A stretch of DNA of 64,000 nt from positions 210,124,941 to 210,188,940 of the forward strand of contig CM042684.1 in the NCBI GenBank assembly GCA_023614405.1, written 5' to 3'. Position numbers and translations under genes: made by a program. The stretch comes from Avena insularis (Eukaryota > Streptophyta > Magnoliopsida > Poales > Poaceae). Below are positions 24,401-39,400 of the stretch, one piece after another; the stretch's first letter is position 1; the number at the start of each line of letters is the position of its first letter. The notes beneath the pieces are model-generated. The model made no database searches and had not been told where the DNA came from. It saw only the letters and a list, made by a program, of their open reading frames with translations.

Positions 24401-27400
24401 TTGATTCACATAATCCACTAGAGTGTGTGTGGTCAAGTGGATCAATGTGGTTTTTGAAGACAACACATGCAATGACTCAAGTTAATCCATGTGTCATGGG
24501 AAAAGAACAAATGCAATGACTCTAGGGACTCCATGTGTCAAGTCGTGGTCACAAACACCAAAAAAACATAGGGAAGCAGTTTCCACATTGCATGTTGCAC
24601 CAGTGTGGCAGAAGTTGCATCGCAGAATCCACTATAGTGTGTGTGGTCATGTGGATCAATGTGGTTTTGGAAGAGAGGACATGCAATGACTCTAGGGACT
24701 CCATTTTTCAAGGCATGGTCATGGAGACCCAAAACACATAGGGAAGCAGCTTCTAGCTTGCATGTTGCACCAGTGCGGCAGAAGTTGGTACACAGAATCC
24801 ACTAGAGTGTGTGTTGATGTGGATCAATGTGGTTTTCTAAGAGAGCATGTGCAATGACACAAGTGGATCCATGTGTCATGGGAAAAGAACAAATGCAATG
24901 ACTCTAGGGACTCCATGTGTTAAGCCATGGCCACATAGACCAAAAACACATAGGAAAGCAGCTTCTAGCTTGCATGTTGCACTAGTGTGGCAGACGTTGC
25001 ATTAGATAAACCAGTAGAGTGTGTGTGGTCATGTGGATCAATGTGGTTTTGGAAGAGAGGACATCCAACAACACTAGTGGTTCCATGTGTCATGGGAAAA
25101 GAACAAATGCAATGACTCTAGGGACTCCATGTGTTAAGGCATGGTCACAGAGACCAAAAACACATAGGGAAGTAGCTTCCACATTGCATGGTGCACCAGT
25201 GTGGCAGAACTTGCATCACAGAATCGACTAGAGTGTGTGTGGTCATGTGAATCAATGTGGTTTTGGAAGAGAGCACATGCAATGACACAAGTGGATCCAT
25301 GTGTCATGGGAAAAGAACAAATGCAATGACTCTAGGGATTCCATGTGTCAAGCCATGGTCATAGAGACCAAAAACACATAGGGAAGCATCTTCCACATTG
25401 CATGTTGCACTAGTGTGGCAGAAATTGCATCACAGAATCCACTGGAGTGTGTGTGGTCATGTGGGTCAATGTGGTTGTGGAAGAGAGCACATACAATGAA
25501 ACCAGTGGATCCATGTATCACGGCAAAATAATAAATGCAATGACTCTAGGGACTCCATGAGTCAACCCATGGTCATAGAGACCAAAAACAGATAGGGAAG
25601 CAGCTTGCGCATTACATGTTGCACCAGTGTGGTAGAAGTTGATTCCCAGAATCCACTAGTGTGTGTGTGGTCAAGTGGATCAATGTGGTTTTCGAAGACA
25701 GCACATGCAATGACTCAAGTGGATCCATGTGTCATGGGAAAATAACAAATGCAATGACTCTAGGGACTCCATGTGTCAAGCCATGGTCATAAACACCATA
25801 AACACATAGGGAAGCATCTTCCACATTGCATGTTGCACCAGTGTGGCAGAAGTTGCATCATAGAATCCACTGGATTGTGTCTGGTCATGTGGGTCAATGT
25901 GGTTGTGGAAGAGAGCACATGCAATGAAACCAGTGGATCCAGGTGTCACGGGAAAAGAATAAATGCAATGACTCTAGGGACTCCATGAGTTAAGCCATGG
26001 TCACAGAGTCCAAAAACACATAGAGAAGCAACTTCCACATTGCATGTTGCACCAGTGTGGCAGAACTTGCATCACAGAATCCACTTGTGTGTGTGTGCTC
26101 ATGTAAATGAATGTGGTTTTGGAAGATAGAACATGCAATGACACCAGTGGATCCATGTGTCATGGGAAAAGAACAAATGCAATGACTCTAGGGACTCCAC
26201 GTGTCAAACTATGGTCATAGAGACCAAAAACACATAGGGAAGCAGCTTCCACATTGCATGTTGCATCAGTGTGATAGAATTTGCATCACCAAATCCACTA
26301 GAGTGTGTGTGCTCATGTGGATCAATGTGGTTTTCCAAGAGAGCACATGCAATGACACTAGTGGATCCATGTGTCACAGGAAAAGAACAAATGCAATGGC
26401 TCTAGGCAGTCCATGTGTCAAGTTATGGCCATAGAGACCAAAAACACATAGGGAAGCAGCTTCCCCATTGGATGTTGCACTAGTGTGGCAGAAGTTGCAT
26501 CACAGAATCCACTGGAGTGTGTGTGGTCATGTGGATCAATCTGGTTTTAGAAGAGAGCACATGCAATGACACCGGTGGATCCACATGTCATAGGAAAAGA
26601 ACAAATGCAATGACTCTAGCGACACCATGTGTCAAGCCATGGTCACAGAGACCAAACACATAGGGAAGAATCTTGCACATTGCATGTTGCACCAGTGTGG
26701 CAGAAGTTGCATCACAAAATCCTTTGGTGTGAGTCGTCATGTGGGTCAATGTGGTTGTGGAAGAAAGCACATGGAATGAAACTATTGGATCTATGTGTCA
26801 CGGGAAAAGAATAAATGCAATGACTCTAGGGACTCTATGAGTCAAGCCAAGGTCATAGAGACCAAAAATACATAGGGATGGAGCTTCCACATTGCATGTT
26901 GCACTAGTGTGGCAGAAGTTGCATCACAGAATCCAATGGAGTGTGTGTGGTCATGTGAATAAATGTGGCTTTGGAAGAGAGCACATGCAATGACACTAGT
27001 GGATCCATGTGTCATGGGAAAAGAACAAATGCAATGACTCTAGGGACTCCATGTGTCAAGCTATGGTAAGAGAGACCAAAAACAGATAAGGAAGCAGCTT
27101 CCACATTGCATGTTGCACTAGTGTGGTAGAATTTGCAGCACACAATCCGCTGGAGTGTGTGTGGTCATGTGGATCAATGTGGTTTTTGAAGAGAGCACAT
27201 GCAATGACACAAGTGAATCCATGTGTCACGGGAAAAGAACAAATGCAATGACTCTAGGCACTCATGTGTCAAGCAATGGCCACATAGACCAAAAACAGAT
27301 AGGGAAGCAGCTTCCACATTGCATGTTGCACCAGTGTGGCAGAAGTTGATTCACAGAATCCACTAGAGTGTGTGTGGTCATGTGGATCAATGTGGTTTTC

Positions 27401-30400
27401 AAAGACAACACATGCAATGACTCAAGTGGATCCATGTGTCCTGGGAAAAGAACAAATGCAACGACTCTAGCGACTCCATGTGTCAAGCCATGATCACAAA
27501 CACCAAAAAAACATAGGAATGTAGCTTCCACATTGCAGGTTGCACCAGTGTGGCAGAAGTTGCATCATAGAATCCACTAGAGTGTGTGTGGTCATGTGGA
27601 TCAATGTGGTTTTGGAAGAGAGGACATGTAATGACTCTAGGGACTCCATGTGTCAAGCCATAGTCACAGAGACCAAAAACACTCATGGAAGCAGCTTCTG
27701 TATTGCATGTTGCACTAGTGCGGCAGAAGTTGATTCACAGAATCCACTAGACTGTGTGTTCATGTGGATCAATGTGGTTTTCAAAGAGAACACATGCAAT
27801 GACACAAGTGGATCCATGTGTCATGGGAAAAGAACAAATGCAATGACTCTAGGGACTCCATGTGTCAAGCCATGGCCACAGAGACAGAAAACACATAGGG
27901 AAGCAGCTTCCACATTGCATGTTGCACCATTGTGGTAGAATTTGCATCACAAAATCCGCTGGAGTGTGTGCGGTCATGTGGATCAATGTGGTTCTCAAAA
28001 ATACCACATGCAATGACACAAGTGGATCCATGTGTCACAGGAAAAGAACAAATGCAATGACTCTAGGCACTCATGTGTCAAGCCATGGCCACAGAGACCA
28101 AAAACACATAGGGCAGCAGCTTCCACATTGCATGTTGCACCAGTGTGGCAGAAGTTGCATCACAGAATCCACTGGAGTGTGTGCGGTCATGTGGATCAAT
28201 GTGGGATTGAAAAAGAGAACATGCAATGACAAAAGTGGATCCATGTGTCAAGGAAAAATAACAAATGCAATGACTCTAGGGACTCCATGTGTCAAGCCAT
28301 GGTCAGAGAGACCAAAAACAGATAGGGAAGCAGCTTCCACATTGCATGTTGCACTAGTGTGGCAGAAGTTGATTCACGGAATCCACTAGAGTGTGTGTGG
28401 TCATGTGGATCAATGTGGTTTTCAAAGACAACACATGCAATGACTCAAGTGGATCCATGTGTACTAGGAAAAGAACAAATGCAACGACTCTAACGACTCC
28501 ATGTGTCAAGCCATGATCACAAACACCAAAAAAACATAGGAAAGTAGCTTCCACATTGCAGGTTGCACCAGTGTGGCCGAAGTTGCATCATAGAATCCAC
28601 TAGAGTATGTGTGGTCATGTGGATCAATGTGGTTTTGGAAGAGAGGACATGCAATGACTCTAGGGACTCCATGTGTCAAGCCATAGTCACAGAGACCAAA
28701 AACACACATGGAAGGAGCTTCTGTATTGCATGTTGCACTAGTGCGGCAGAAGTTGATTGACAGAATCCACTAGACTGTGTGTTCATGTGGATCAATGTGG
28801 TTTTCAAAGAGAACACATGCAATGACACAAGTGGATCCATGTGTCATGGGAAAAGAACAAATGCAATGACTCTAGGGACTCCATTTGTCAAGCCATGGCC
28901 ACAGAGACAGAAAACACATAGGGAAGCAGCTTCCACATTGCATGTGGCACCATTGTGGTAGAATTTGCATCACAAAATCCGCTGGAGTGTGTGCGGTCAT
29001 GTGGATCAATGTGGTTCTCAAAAATAGCACATGCAATGACACAAGTGGATCCATGTGTCACGGGAAAAGAACAAATGCAATGACTCTAGGCACTCATGTG
29101 TCAAGCCATGGCCACAGAGACCAAAAACACATAGGGCGGCAGCTTCCACATTGCATGTTGCACCAGTGTGGCAGAAGTTGCATCACAGAATCCACTGGAG
29201 TGTGTGCGGTCATGTGGATCAATGTGGGATTGAAAAAGAGCACATGCAATGACAAAAGTGGATCCATGTGTCAAGGAAAAATAACAAATGCAATGACTCT
29301 AGGGACTCCATGTGTCAAGCCATGGTCAGAGAGACCAAAAACAGATAGGGAAGCATCTTCCACATTGCATGTTGCACCAGTGTGGCAGAAGTTGATTCAT
29401 AGAATCCACTAGAGTGTGTGTGGTTATGTGGATCAATGTGGTTTTCAAAGACATCACATGCAATGACTCAAGTGGATCCATGTGTCATGGGAAAAGAACA
29501 AATGCAATGACTCTAGGGACTCCATGTGTCAAGCCATGATCACAAACACCAAAAAAACATAGGGCAGCAGCTTCCACATTGCAGGTTGCACCAGTGTGGC
29601 AGAAGTTGCATCACAGAATCCACTAGAGTGTGTGTGGTCATGTGGATCAATGTATTTTGGAAGAGAGGACATGCAATGACTCTAGGGACTCCATGTGTCA
29701 AGCCATGGTCACAGACACCAAAAACACACATGGAAGAAGCTTTTGTATTGCATGTTGCACCAGTGCGGCAGAAGTTGATTGACAGAATCCACTACAGTGT
29801 GTGTTCATGTGCATCAATGTGGTTTTAGAAGAGAACACATGCAATGACACAAGTGGATCCATGTGTCATGGGAAAAGAACAAATGCAATGACTCTAGGGA
29901 CTCCATGTGTCAAGCCATGGCCATAGAGACCAAAAACACATAGGAAAGCAGCTTCTACATTGCATGTTGTACTAGTGTGGCAGATGTTGCATCAGATAAA
30001 CCACTAGAGTGTGTGTGGTCATGTGGATCAATGTGGTTTTGGAAGAGAGGACATCCAATGACACTAGTGGTTCCATGTGTCATGGGAAAATAACAAATGC
30101 AATGACTCTAGGGACTCCATTTGTCAAGGCATGGTCACAGAAACCAAAAACACATAGGAAAACAGCTTCCACATTGCATGTTGCACCAGTGTGGTAGAAG
30201 TTGCATCACAGAATCCAGTAGAGTGTGTGTGGTCATGTGAATCAATGTGGTTTTGGAAGAGAGCACATGCAATGACACAAGTGGATCCATGTGTCAAGGG
30301 AAAAGAACAAATGCAATGACTCTAGGGATTCCATGTGTAAAGCCATGGTCACAAAGACCAAAAACACATAGGGAAGAGTCTTCCACATTGCATGTTGCAC

Positions 30401-33400
30401 AAGTGTGGCAGAAGTTGCATCATAGAATCCACTAGAATATGTGTGGTCATGTGGGTCAATTTGGTTGTGTTAGAGAGCAGATGCAATGAAACCAGTGGAT
30501 CCATGTGTCATGGGAAAAGAATAAAAGCAATGACTCCAGGGACTCCGTGTGTCAAGCCATGGCCACAGAGAGCAAAAACACATAGGAAAGCAGCTTCTAC
30601 ATTGCATGTTGCACTAGTGTGGCAGACGTTGCATCAGATAAACCACTAGAATGTGTGTGGTCATGTGGATCAATGTGGTTTTTGAATAGAGGACATCCAA
30701 TGACACTAGTGGTTCCATGTGTCATGAGAAAATAATAAATGCAATGACTCTAGGGACTCCATGTGTCAAGGCATGGTCACATAGACAAAAACACATAGGG
30801 AAGCAGCTTCCACATTGTATGTTGCACTAGTGTGGCACATGTTGCATCACAGAATCCACTACAGTGTGTGTGGTCATGTGAATCAATGTGGTTTTGGAAG
30901 AGAGCACATGCAATGACACCAGTGGATCCACGTGTCATGGGAAATAACAAATGAATGACTCTAGGGACTCCATGTGTTAAGCTATGGTCATAGAGACCAA
31001 AAACACATAGGGAAGTAGCTTCCACATTGCATGTTGCGCCAGTGTGGTAGAATTTGCATCACCAAATCCACTGGAGTGTGTGTGGTCATATGGATCAATG
31101 TGGATTTCAAAGAGAGCACATGCAATGACAACAGTGGATCCATGTGTCACAGGAAAAGAACAAATGCAATACCTCTAGGCACTCCATATGTCAAGCCATG
31201 GCCATAGATACCAAAAACACCTAGGAAAGCAGCTTCCACATTGCATGTTACACCAGTGTGGAAGAAGTTGCATCACAGAATCCACTGGTGTGTGTGTGTG
31301 GTCATGTGGATCAATCTGGTTTTAGCAGAGAGCACATGTAATGACACCAGTGGATCCACATGTCACAGGAAATGAACAAATGCAATGACTCTAGCGACAC
31401 CATGTGTCAAGCCATCGTCACATAGACCAAACACATAGGGAAGCAACATGCACATTGCATGTTGCACTAGTGTGGCAGAAGTTGCATCACAGAATCCACT
31501 AGAGTGTGCGTGGTCATGTGAATCAATATGGTTTTGGAAAAGAGCACATGCAATGACTCTAGGGATTCCATGTGTCAAGCCATGGTCACAGAGACCAAAA
31601 ACACATAGGGAAGCAACTTCCACATTGCATGTTGCACCAGTGTGGCAGAACTTGCATCACAGAATCCACTGGAGTGTGTGGTCATGTGGATCAATGTGGT
31701 TCTCGAATAGAGCACATGCAATGACACCAGTGGATCCATGTGTCACAGGAAAAGAACAAATGCAATGACTCTAGGCACTCATGTGTCAAGCCATGGCCAC
31801 ATAGATCAAAAACACATAGGGAAGTAGCTTCCACATTGCATGCTGCACCAGTGTGGCAGAAGTTGCATCACAGAATCCAGTGGAGTGTGTGTGGTCATGT
31901 GGATCATTGTGGGATTGAAAGAGAGCACATGCAATGACACCAGTGGATCCATGTGTCAAGGAAAAATAACAAATGCAATGACTCTAGGGACTCCATGTGT
32001 CAAGCCATGGTCAGAGAGACCAAAAACAGATAGGTAAGCAGCTTCCGCATTGCATGTTGCACCAGTGTGGCCGAAGTTGATTCATAGAATCCACTAGAGT
32101 GTGTGTGGTCATGTGGATCAATGTGGTTTTCGAAGACAGCACATGCAATGACTCAAGTGTATCCATGTGTCATGGGAAAAGAACAAATGCAATGACTCTA
32201 GGGATTCCATGTTTCAAGCCATGATCACAAACACCAAAAAAACATAGGAAAGCAGCTTCCACATTGCAGGTTGCACCAGTGTGGCAGAAGTTGCATCACA
32301 GAATCCACTAGAGTGTGTGTGGTCATGTGGATCAATGTGGTTTTGGAAGAGAGGACATGTAATGACTCTAGGGACTCCATGTGTCAAGCCATGGTCACAG
32401 ACACCAAAAACACACATGGAAGCAGCTTCTGTATTGCATGTTGCACCAGTGCGGCGGAAGTGGATTGACAAAATCCACTAGAGTGTGTGTTCATGTGGAT
32501 CAATGTGGTTTTCGACGAGAACACATGCAATAACACATGTGGATCCCTGTGTTATGGGAAAATAAAAAATGCAATGACTCTAGGGACTCCATGTGTCAAG
32601 CCATGGCCATAGAGACCAAAAACACATAGGAAAGCAACTTCTACATTGCATGTTGTACTAGTGTTGCAGATGTTGCATCAGATAAACCACTGGAGTGTGT
32701 GTGGTAATGTGGATCAATGTTGTTTTGTAAGACAGGACATCCAATGACACTAGTGCTTCCATGTGTCATGGGAAAGAATAAATGCAATGACTCTAGGGAC
32801 TCCATGTGTCAAGGCATGGTCACAGAGACCAAAAACACATAGGGAATAAGCTTCCACATTGCATGTTGCACCAGTGTGGTAGAAGTTGCATCACAGAAAC
32901 CACTAGAGTGTGTGTGGTCATGTGAATCAATGTGGTTTTGGAAGAGATCACATGCAACGAGACAAGTGGATCCATGTGTCAAGGCAAAAGAACAAATGCA
33001 ATGACTCTAGGGATTCCATGTGTCAAGCCAAGGTCATAGTGACCAAAAACACATAGGGAAGAATCTTCCACATTGCATGTTGCACTAGTGTGGTAGAATT
33101 TGCAGCACCAAATCTGGTGGAGTGTGTGTGGTCATGTGGATCAATGTTTTTTTTGAAGAGAGGACATGCAATGACACCAGTGGATCCATGTGTCACGAGA
33201 AAAGAACAAATGCAATGACTCTAGACACTCAATGTGTAAAGCCATGGCCACATATACCAAAAACACATAGGGAAGCAGCTACCACATTGCATGTTGCACC
33301 ATTGTGGCAGAAGTTGCTTCATAGAATCCACTGGAGAGTGTGTGGTCATGTGGATTAATCTGGTTTTAGAAGAGAGCACATGCAATGACACCAGTGGATC

Positions 33401-36400
33401 CGTGTGTCACAGGAAAAGTACAAATGCAATGACTCTAGGGACTCCATGTGTCAAGCCATGGTCATAGAGACCAAACACATAGGGAAGCAGCTTCCACATT
33501 GCATGTTGCACAAGTGTGGCAGAAGTACACATAATCCACTAGAGTGGGTATGGTAATGTGAATCAATGTGGTTTTGGAAGAGAGCACATGCAATGACATA
33601 AGTGGATCCATGTGTTAAGGCAAAAGAACAAATGCAATGAATCTAGGGATTCCATGTGTCAAGCCATGGTCACAGAGACCAAAAACACATAGGGAAGAAT
33701 CTTCCATATTGCATGTTGCACCAGTGTGGCAGAAGTTGCATCATAGAATCCACTAGAATGTGTGTGGTCATGTGGGTCAATGTGGTTGTGTAAGAGAGCA
33801 CATGCAATGAAACCAGTGGATCCATGTGTCACAGGAAAAGAATAAATGCAATGACTCTAGGGACTCCATGAGTCAAGCCATGGTCATAGAGACCAAAAAC
33901 AGAGGGAAGCAGCTTCCACATTGCATGTTGCACCAGTGTGGCATAAGTTGCATCACATAATCCACTAGAGTGTGCGTGGTCATGTGAATCAATGTGGTTT
34001 GGAAGAGAGCACATGCAATGACACCAGTGGATCCATGTGTCATGGGAAAATAACAAATGCAAGGAATTCCATGTGTCAAGCCATGGTCACAGAGACCAAA
34101 AACACATAGGGAAGCATCTTCCAAATTGCATGTTGCACCAGTGTGGCAGAAGTTGCATCACAAAATCCACTTGAGTGTCTGTGATCATGTGGGTCAATGT
34201 GGTTGTGGAATAGAACACATGCAATGAAATTAGTGGATCCATGTGTCACGGGAAAAGTATAAATGCAATGACTCTAGGGACTCCATGAGTCAAGCCATGG
34301 TGATAGAGACCAAAAACACATAGGGAAGCAGCTTCCGCACTGCATGTTGCACCAGTGTGGCAGAAATTGCATCACAGAATCCAATGGAGTGTGTGTGGTC
34401 ATGTGAATAAATGTATCTTTGTAAGAGAGCACATGCAATGACACTAGTGGATCCATGTGTCATGTAAAAAGAACAAATGCAATGACTCTAGGGACTCCAT
34501 GTGTCAAGCTATGGTTAGAGAGACCAAAAACAGATAGGGAAGCAGCTTCCACATTGCATGTTGCACTAGTGTGGAAGAAGTTGCATCACAGAATCCACTA
34601 GAGTGTGTGTGATCATGTGGATCAATGTGGGTTTGAAAGAGAACAAATGCAATGACTCTAGTGACTCCATGTGTCAAGCCATGGTCATAGAGACCAAAAA
34701 CAGATAGGGAAGCAGCTTCCGCATTGCATGTTGCACCAGTGTTGCAGAAGTTGATTCACAAAATCCACTAGAGTGTGTGTGGTCATGTGCATCAATGTCG
34801 TTTTCGAAGACAGCACATGCAATGACTCAAGTGGATCCATGTGTCATGGGAAAATAACAAATGCAATTACTCTAGGGACTCCATGTGTCAAGCCATGGTC
34901 ACAAACACCGAAAAACATAGGGACGCAGCTTCCACATTGCAGATTGCACCAGTGTGGCAGAAGTTGCATCACAAAATCCACAAGAGTGTGTGTGGTCATG
35001 TGGATCAATGTTGCAATGACTAAAGAGAGTTCATGTGTCAAGCCATGGTCACAGAGACCAAAAACACATAGGGAAGCAGCTTCTATATTGCATGTTGCAC
35101 CAGTGCGGCAGAAGTTGATTCACATAATCTACTAGAGTGTGTGTTCCTGTGGATCAATGTGGTTTGCAAAGAGAGCACATGCAATGACACCAGTGGATCC
35201 ATATGTCATGGGAAAAGAACAAATGCAATGACTCTAGTGATTCCATGTGTCAAGCCATGGTCACAAAGACCAAAAACACATAGCGAAGCATCTTCCACAT
35301 TGCATGTTGCACCAGTGTGGCAGAAGTTGCACCACAAAATCCAGTAGAGTGTGTGTGTGGTCATGTGAATCAATGTGGTTTTGGAAGAGAGCACATCCAA
35401 TCACACAAGTGGATCCATGTGTCATGGGAAAAGAACAAATGCAATGACTCTAGGGATTCCATGTGTCAAGCCATGGTCACAGAGACCAAAAACACATAGG
35501 GAAGCATCTTCCAAATTGCATGTTGCACCAGTGTGGCAGAAGTTGCATCACAAAATCCACTGGAGTGTGTGTGGTCATGTGGGTCAATGTGGTTGTGGAA
35601 TAGAACACATGCAATGAAACTAGTGGATCCATATGTCACGGGAAAAGTATAAATGCAATGACTCTAGGGACTCCATGAGTCAAGCCATGGTGATAGAGAC
35701 CAAAAACACATAGGGAAGCAGCTTCCGCATTGCATGTTGCACAGTGTGGCAGAAGTTGCATCACAGAATCCAATGGAGTGTGTGTGGTCATGTGGATCAA
35801 TGTGGGTTTGAAAGAGAACAAATGCAATGACTCTAGGGACTCCATGTGTCAAGTCATGGTCATAGAGACCAAAAACAGATAGGGAAGCAGCTTCCGCATT
35901 GCATGTTGCACCAGTGTTGTAGAAGTTGATTCACAAAATCCACTAGAGTGTGTGTGGTCATGTGGATCAATGTCGTTTTCAAAGATAGCACATGCAATGA
36001 CTCAAGTGGATCCATGTGTCATGGGAAAAGAACAAATGCAATTACTCTAGGGACTCCATGTGTCAAGCCATGGTCACAAACACCAAAAAACATAGGGACG
36101 CAGCTTCCACTTTGCAGGTTGCACCAGTGTGGCAGAAGTTGCATCACAGAATCCACTAGAGTGTGTGTGGTTATGTGGATCAATGTGGTTTTGTAAGAGA
36201 GGACATGCAATGACTCTAGAGAGTCCATGTGTCAAGCCATGGTCACAGAGACCAAAAACACATAGGGAAGCATCTTCTATATTGCATGTTGCACCAGTGC
36301 GGCATAAGTTGATTCACATAATCTACTAGAGTGTGTGTTCATGTGGATCAATGTGGTTTGGAAAGAGAGCACATGCAATGACACCAGTGGATCCATGTGT

Positions 36401-39400
36401 CATGGGAAAAGAACAAATGCAATGACTCTAGTGATTCCATGTGTCAAGCGATGGTCACAGAGACCAAAAACGCATAGGGAATCATCTTCCACATTGCATG
36501 TTGCACTAGTGTGGCAGAAGTTGCATCACAAAATCCACAAGAGTGTGTGTGGTCATGTGGGTCAATGTGGTTGTGGAAGAGAGCACATGCAATGAAACTA
36601 GTGGATCCATGTGTCACGGGAAAAGAATAAATGCAATGACTCTGGGGACTCCATGTGTTAAGCCATGGTCACAGAGACCAAAAACACATAGGGAAGCAGC
36701 TTCCACATTGCATGTTGCACTAGTGTGGGCCGAAGTTGCATTACAGAATCCAATGGAGTGTGTGTGGTCATGTGAATAAATGTGGCTTTGGAAGAGAGCA
36801 CATGCAATGACACCAGTGGATCCATGTGTAATGGGAAAAGAACAAATGCAATGACTCTAGGGACTCCATGTGTCAAGCTATGGTTAGAGAGACCAAAATA
36901 GATAGGAAAGCAGCTTCCACATTGGATGTTGCACCAGTGTGATAGAATTTCCATAAGAAAATCCGCTGGAGTGTGTGTGGTCATGTGGATCAATGTGGTT
37001 TTGAAAGAGAGCACATGCAATGACACTAGTGGATCCATGTGTCACGGGAAAAGAACAAATGCAATGACTCTAGGGACTCATGTGTCAAGCCATGGTCACA
37101 AAGACCAAAAACAGATAGGGAAGCAGCTTCCGCATTGCATGTTGCACCAGTGTGGCAGAAATTGATTCACAGAATCCACTAGAGTGTGTGTGGTCATGTG
37201 GATCAATGTGGTTTTCGAAGACAGCACATGCAATGACATTAGTGGATCCATGTGTTAAGGAAAAATAACAAATTTAATGACTCTAGGGACTCCATGTGTC
37301 AAGCCATGGTCACAAACACCAAAAAAACATAGGGAAGCAGCTTCCGCATTGCAGGTTGCACCAGTGTGGCAGAAGTTACATCACAGAATCCACTAGAATG
37401 TGTGTGGTCGTGTGGATCAATGTGGTTTTGGAAGAGAGGACATGCAATGACTCTAGGGACTCAATGTGTCAAGCCATGGTCACAGAGACCAAAACACACA
37501 AGGAAGCAACTTCTGTATTGCATGTTGCACCAGTGCGGTAGAAGTTGATTCACAGAATCCACTAGAGTGTGTGTGGTCATGTGGATCAATGTGGTTTTCG
37601 AAGACAGCACATGCAATGACTCAGTGGATCCATGTGTCATGGGAAAAGAACAAATGCAATGACTCTAGGGACTCCATGTGTCAAGCCATGGTCATAAACA
37701 CCAAAAAATCATAGGCAAGCAGCTTCTACATTGCATGTTGCACCAGTGTGGCAGAAGTTGCATCACAGAATCCCCTAGAGTGTGTGTGTTCATGTGGATC
37801 AATGTGGTTTTCGAAGAGAGCACATGCAATAACACAAGTGGATACATGTGTCATGGGAAAAGAACAAATGAAATAACTCTAGGGATTCCATGTGTCAAGC
37901 CATGGTCACAGAGACCAAAAACACATTTGCAAGCATCTTCCACATTGCATGTTGCACAAGTGTGGCAGAAGTTGCATCACAAAATCCACTGGAGTATGTG
38001 TGATCATGTTGGTCAATGTGGTTATTGAATCGAGCACATGCAATGAAACTAGTGGATCCATGTGTCATGGGAAAAGAATAAATGCAATGACTCTAGGGAC
38101 TCCATGAGTCAAGCCATCATCATACAGACAAAAAACACATAGGGAAGCAGCTTCCACATTGCATGTTGCACCAGTGTGGCAGAAGTTGCATCATAGAATC
38201 CAATGTACTGTGTGTGGTCATGTGAATAAATGTGGCTTTGGAAGAAAGCACATGTAATAACACCAGTGGATCCATGTGACATGGGAAAAGGACAAGTGCA
38301 ATGACTCTAGGGACTCCATGTGTCAAGCTATGGTCAGAGAGACCAAAAATAGATAGGGAAGTAGCTTCCACATTGCATGTAGCGCTAGTGTGGTAGAATT
38401 TGCATCACAAAATCCGTTGGAGTGTGTGTGGTCATGTGGATCAATGTGGTTTTCAAACAGAGCACATGCAATGACACCAGTGGATCCATGTGTCATGGGA
38501 AAAGAACAAATGCAATGACTCTAGGCACTCATGTGTCAAGCCATGGCCACAGAGTCCAAAAACACATGGGGAAGCAGCTTCCACATTGCATGTTGCACCA
38601 GTGTGGTAGAAGTTGATTCATAGAATCCACTAGAGTGTGTGTGGTCATGTGGATCAATGTGGTTTTGGAAGACAGCACATGCAATGACTCAAGTGGATCC
38701 ATGTGTCATGGGAAAAGAACACATGAAATGACTCTAGGGACTCCATGTGTCAAGCCAGGGTCACAAACACCAAAAGAGCATAGGGAAGCAGCTGCCACAT
38801 TGCAGGTTGCACTAGTGTGGCAGAAGTTGCATCATAGAATCCACTAGAGTGTGTGTGGTCATGTGGATCAATGTGGTTTTGGAAGAGAGGACATGTAATT
38901 ATTCTAGGGACTCCATGTGTTAATCCATAGTCACAGAGACCAAAACACATAGGGAAGGAGCTTCTGTATTGCATGTTGCACCAGTGCGGCAAAAGTTGAT
39001 TCACAGAATCCACTAGAGTGTGTGTTCACGTGTATCAATGTGGTTTTCAAAGAGAGCACATGCAATGACACAAGTGGATCCATGTGTCATGGGAAAAGAA
39101 CAAATGCAATAACTCTAGGGATTCCATGTGTCAAGCCATGGCCACAGAGACCAAAAATAGATAGGGAAGCAGCTTCCGCATTGCATGTTGCACCAGTGTG
39201 GCAGAAGTTGATTCACAGAATCCACTAGAGTGTGTGTGGTCAGGTGGATCAATGTGGTTTCGAAGACAGCACATGAAATGACTCAAGTGGATCCATGTGT
39301 CATGCGAAAAGAACAAATGTAATGACTCTAGGGACTCCATGTGTCAAGCCATGGTCATAGAGACCAAAAACACATAGGGAAGCAACATCCACATTACATG

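Noticed and set aside
27862..28389. 175-codon open frame, with many similar frames on both strands through the arrays
   Set aside because: The frames follow the satellite monomer, appear in every phase, repeat the same peptide variants, and shift phase because 214 is not a multiple of three. They are repeat shadows, not proteins.
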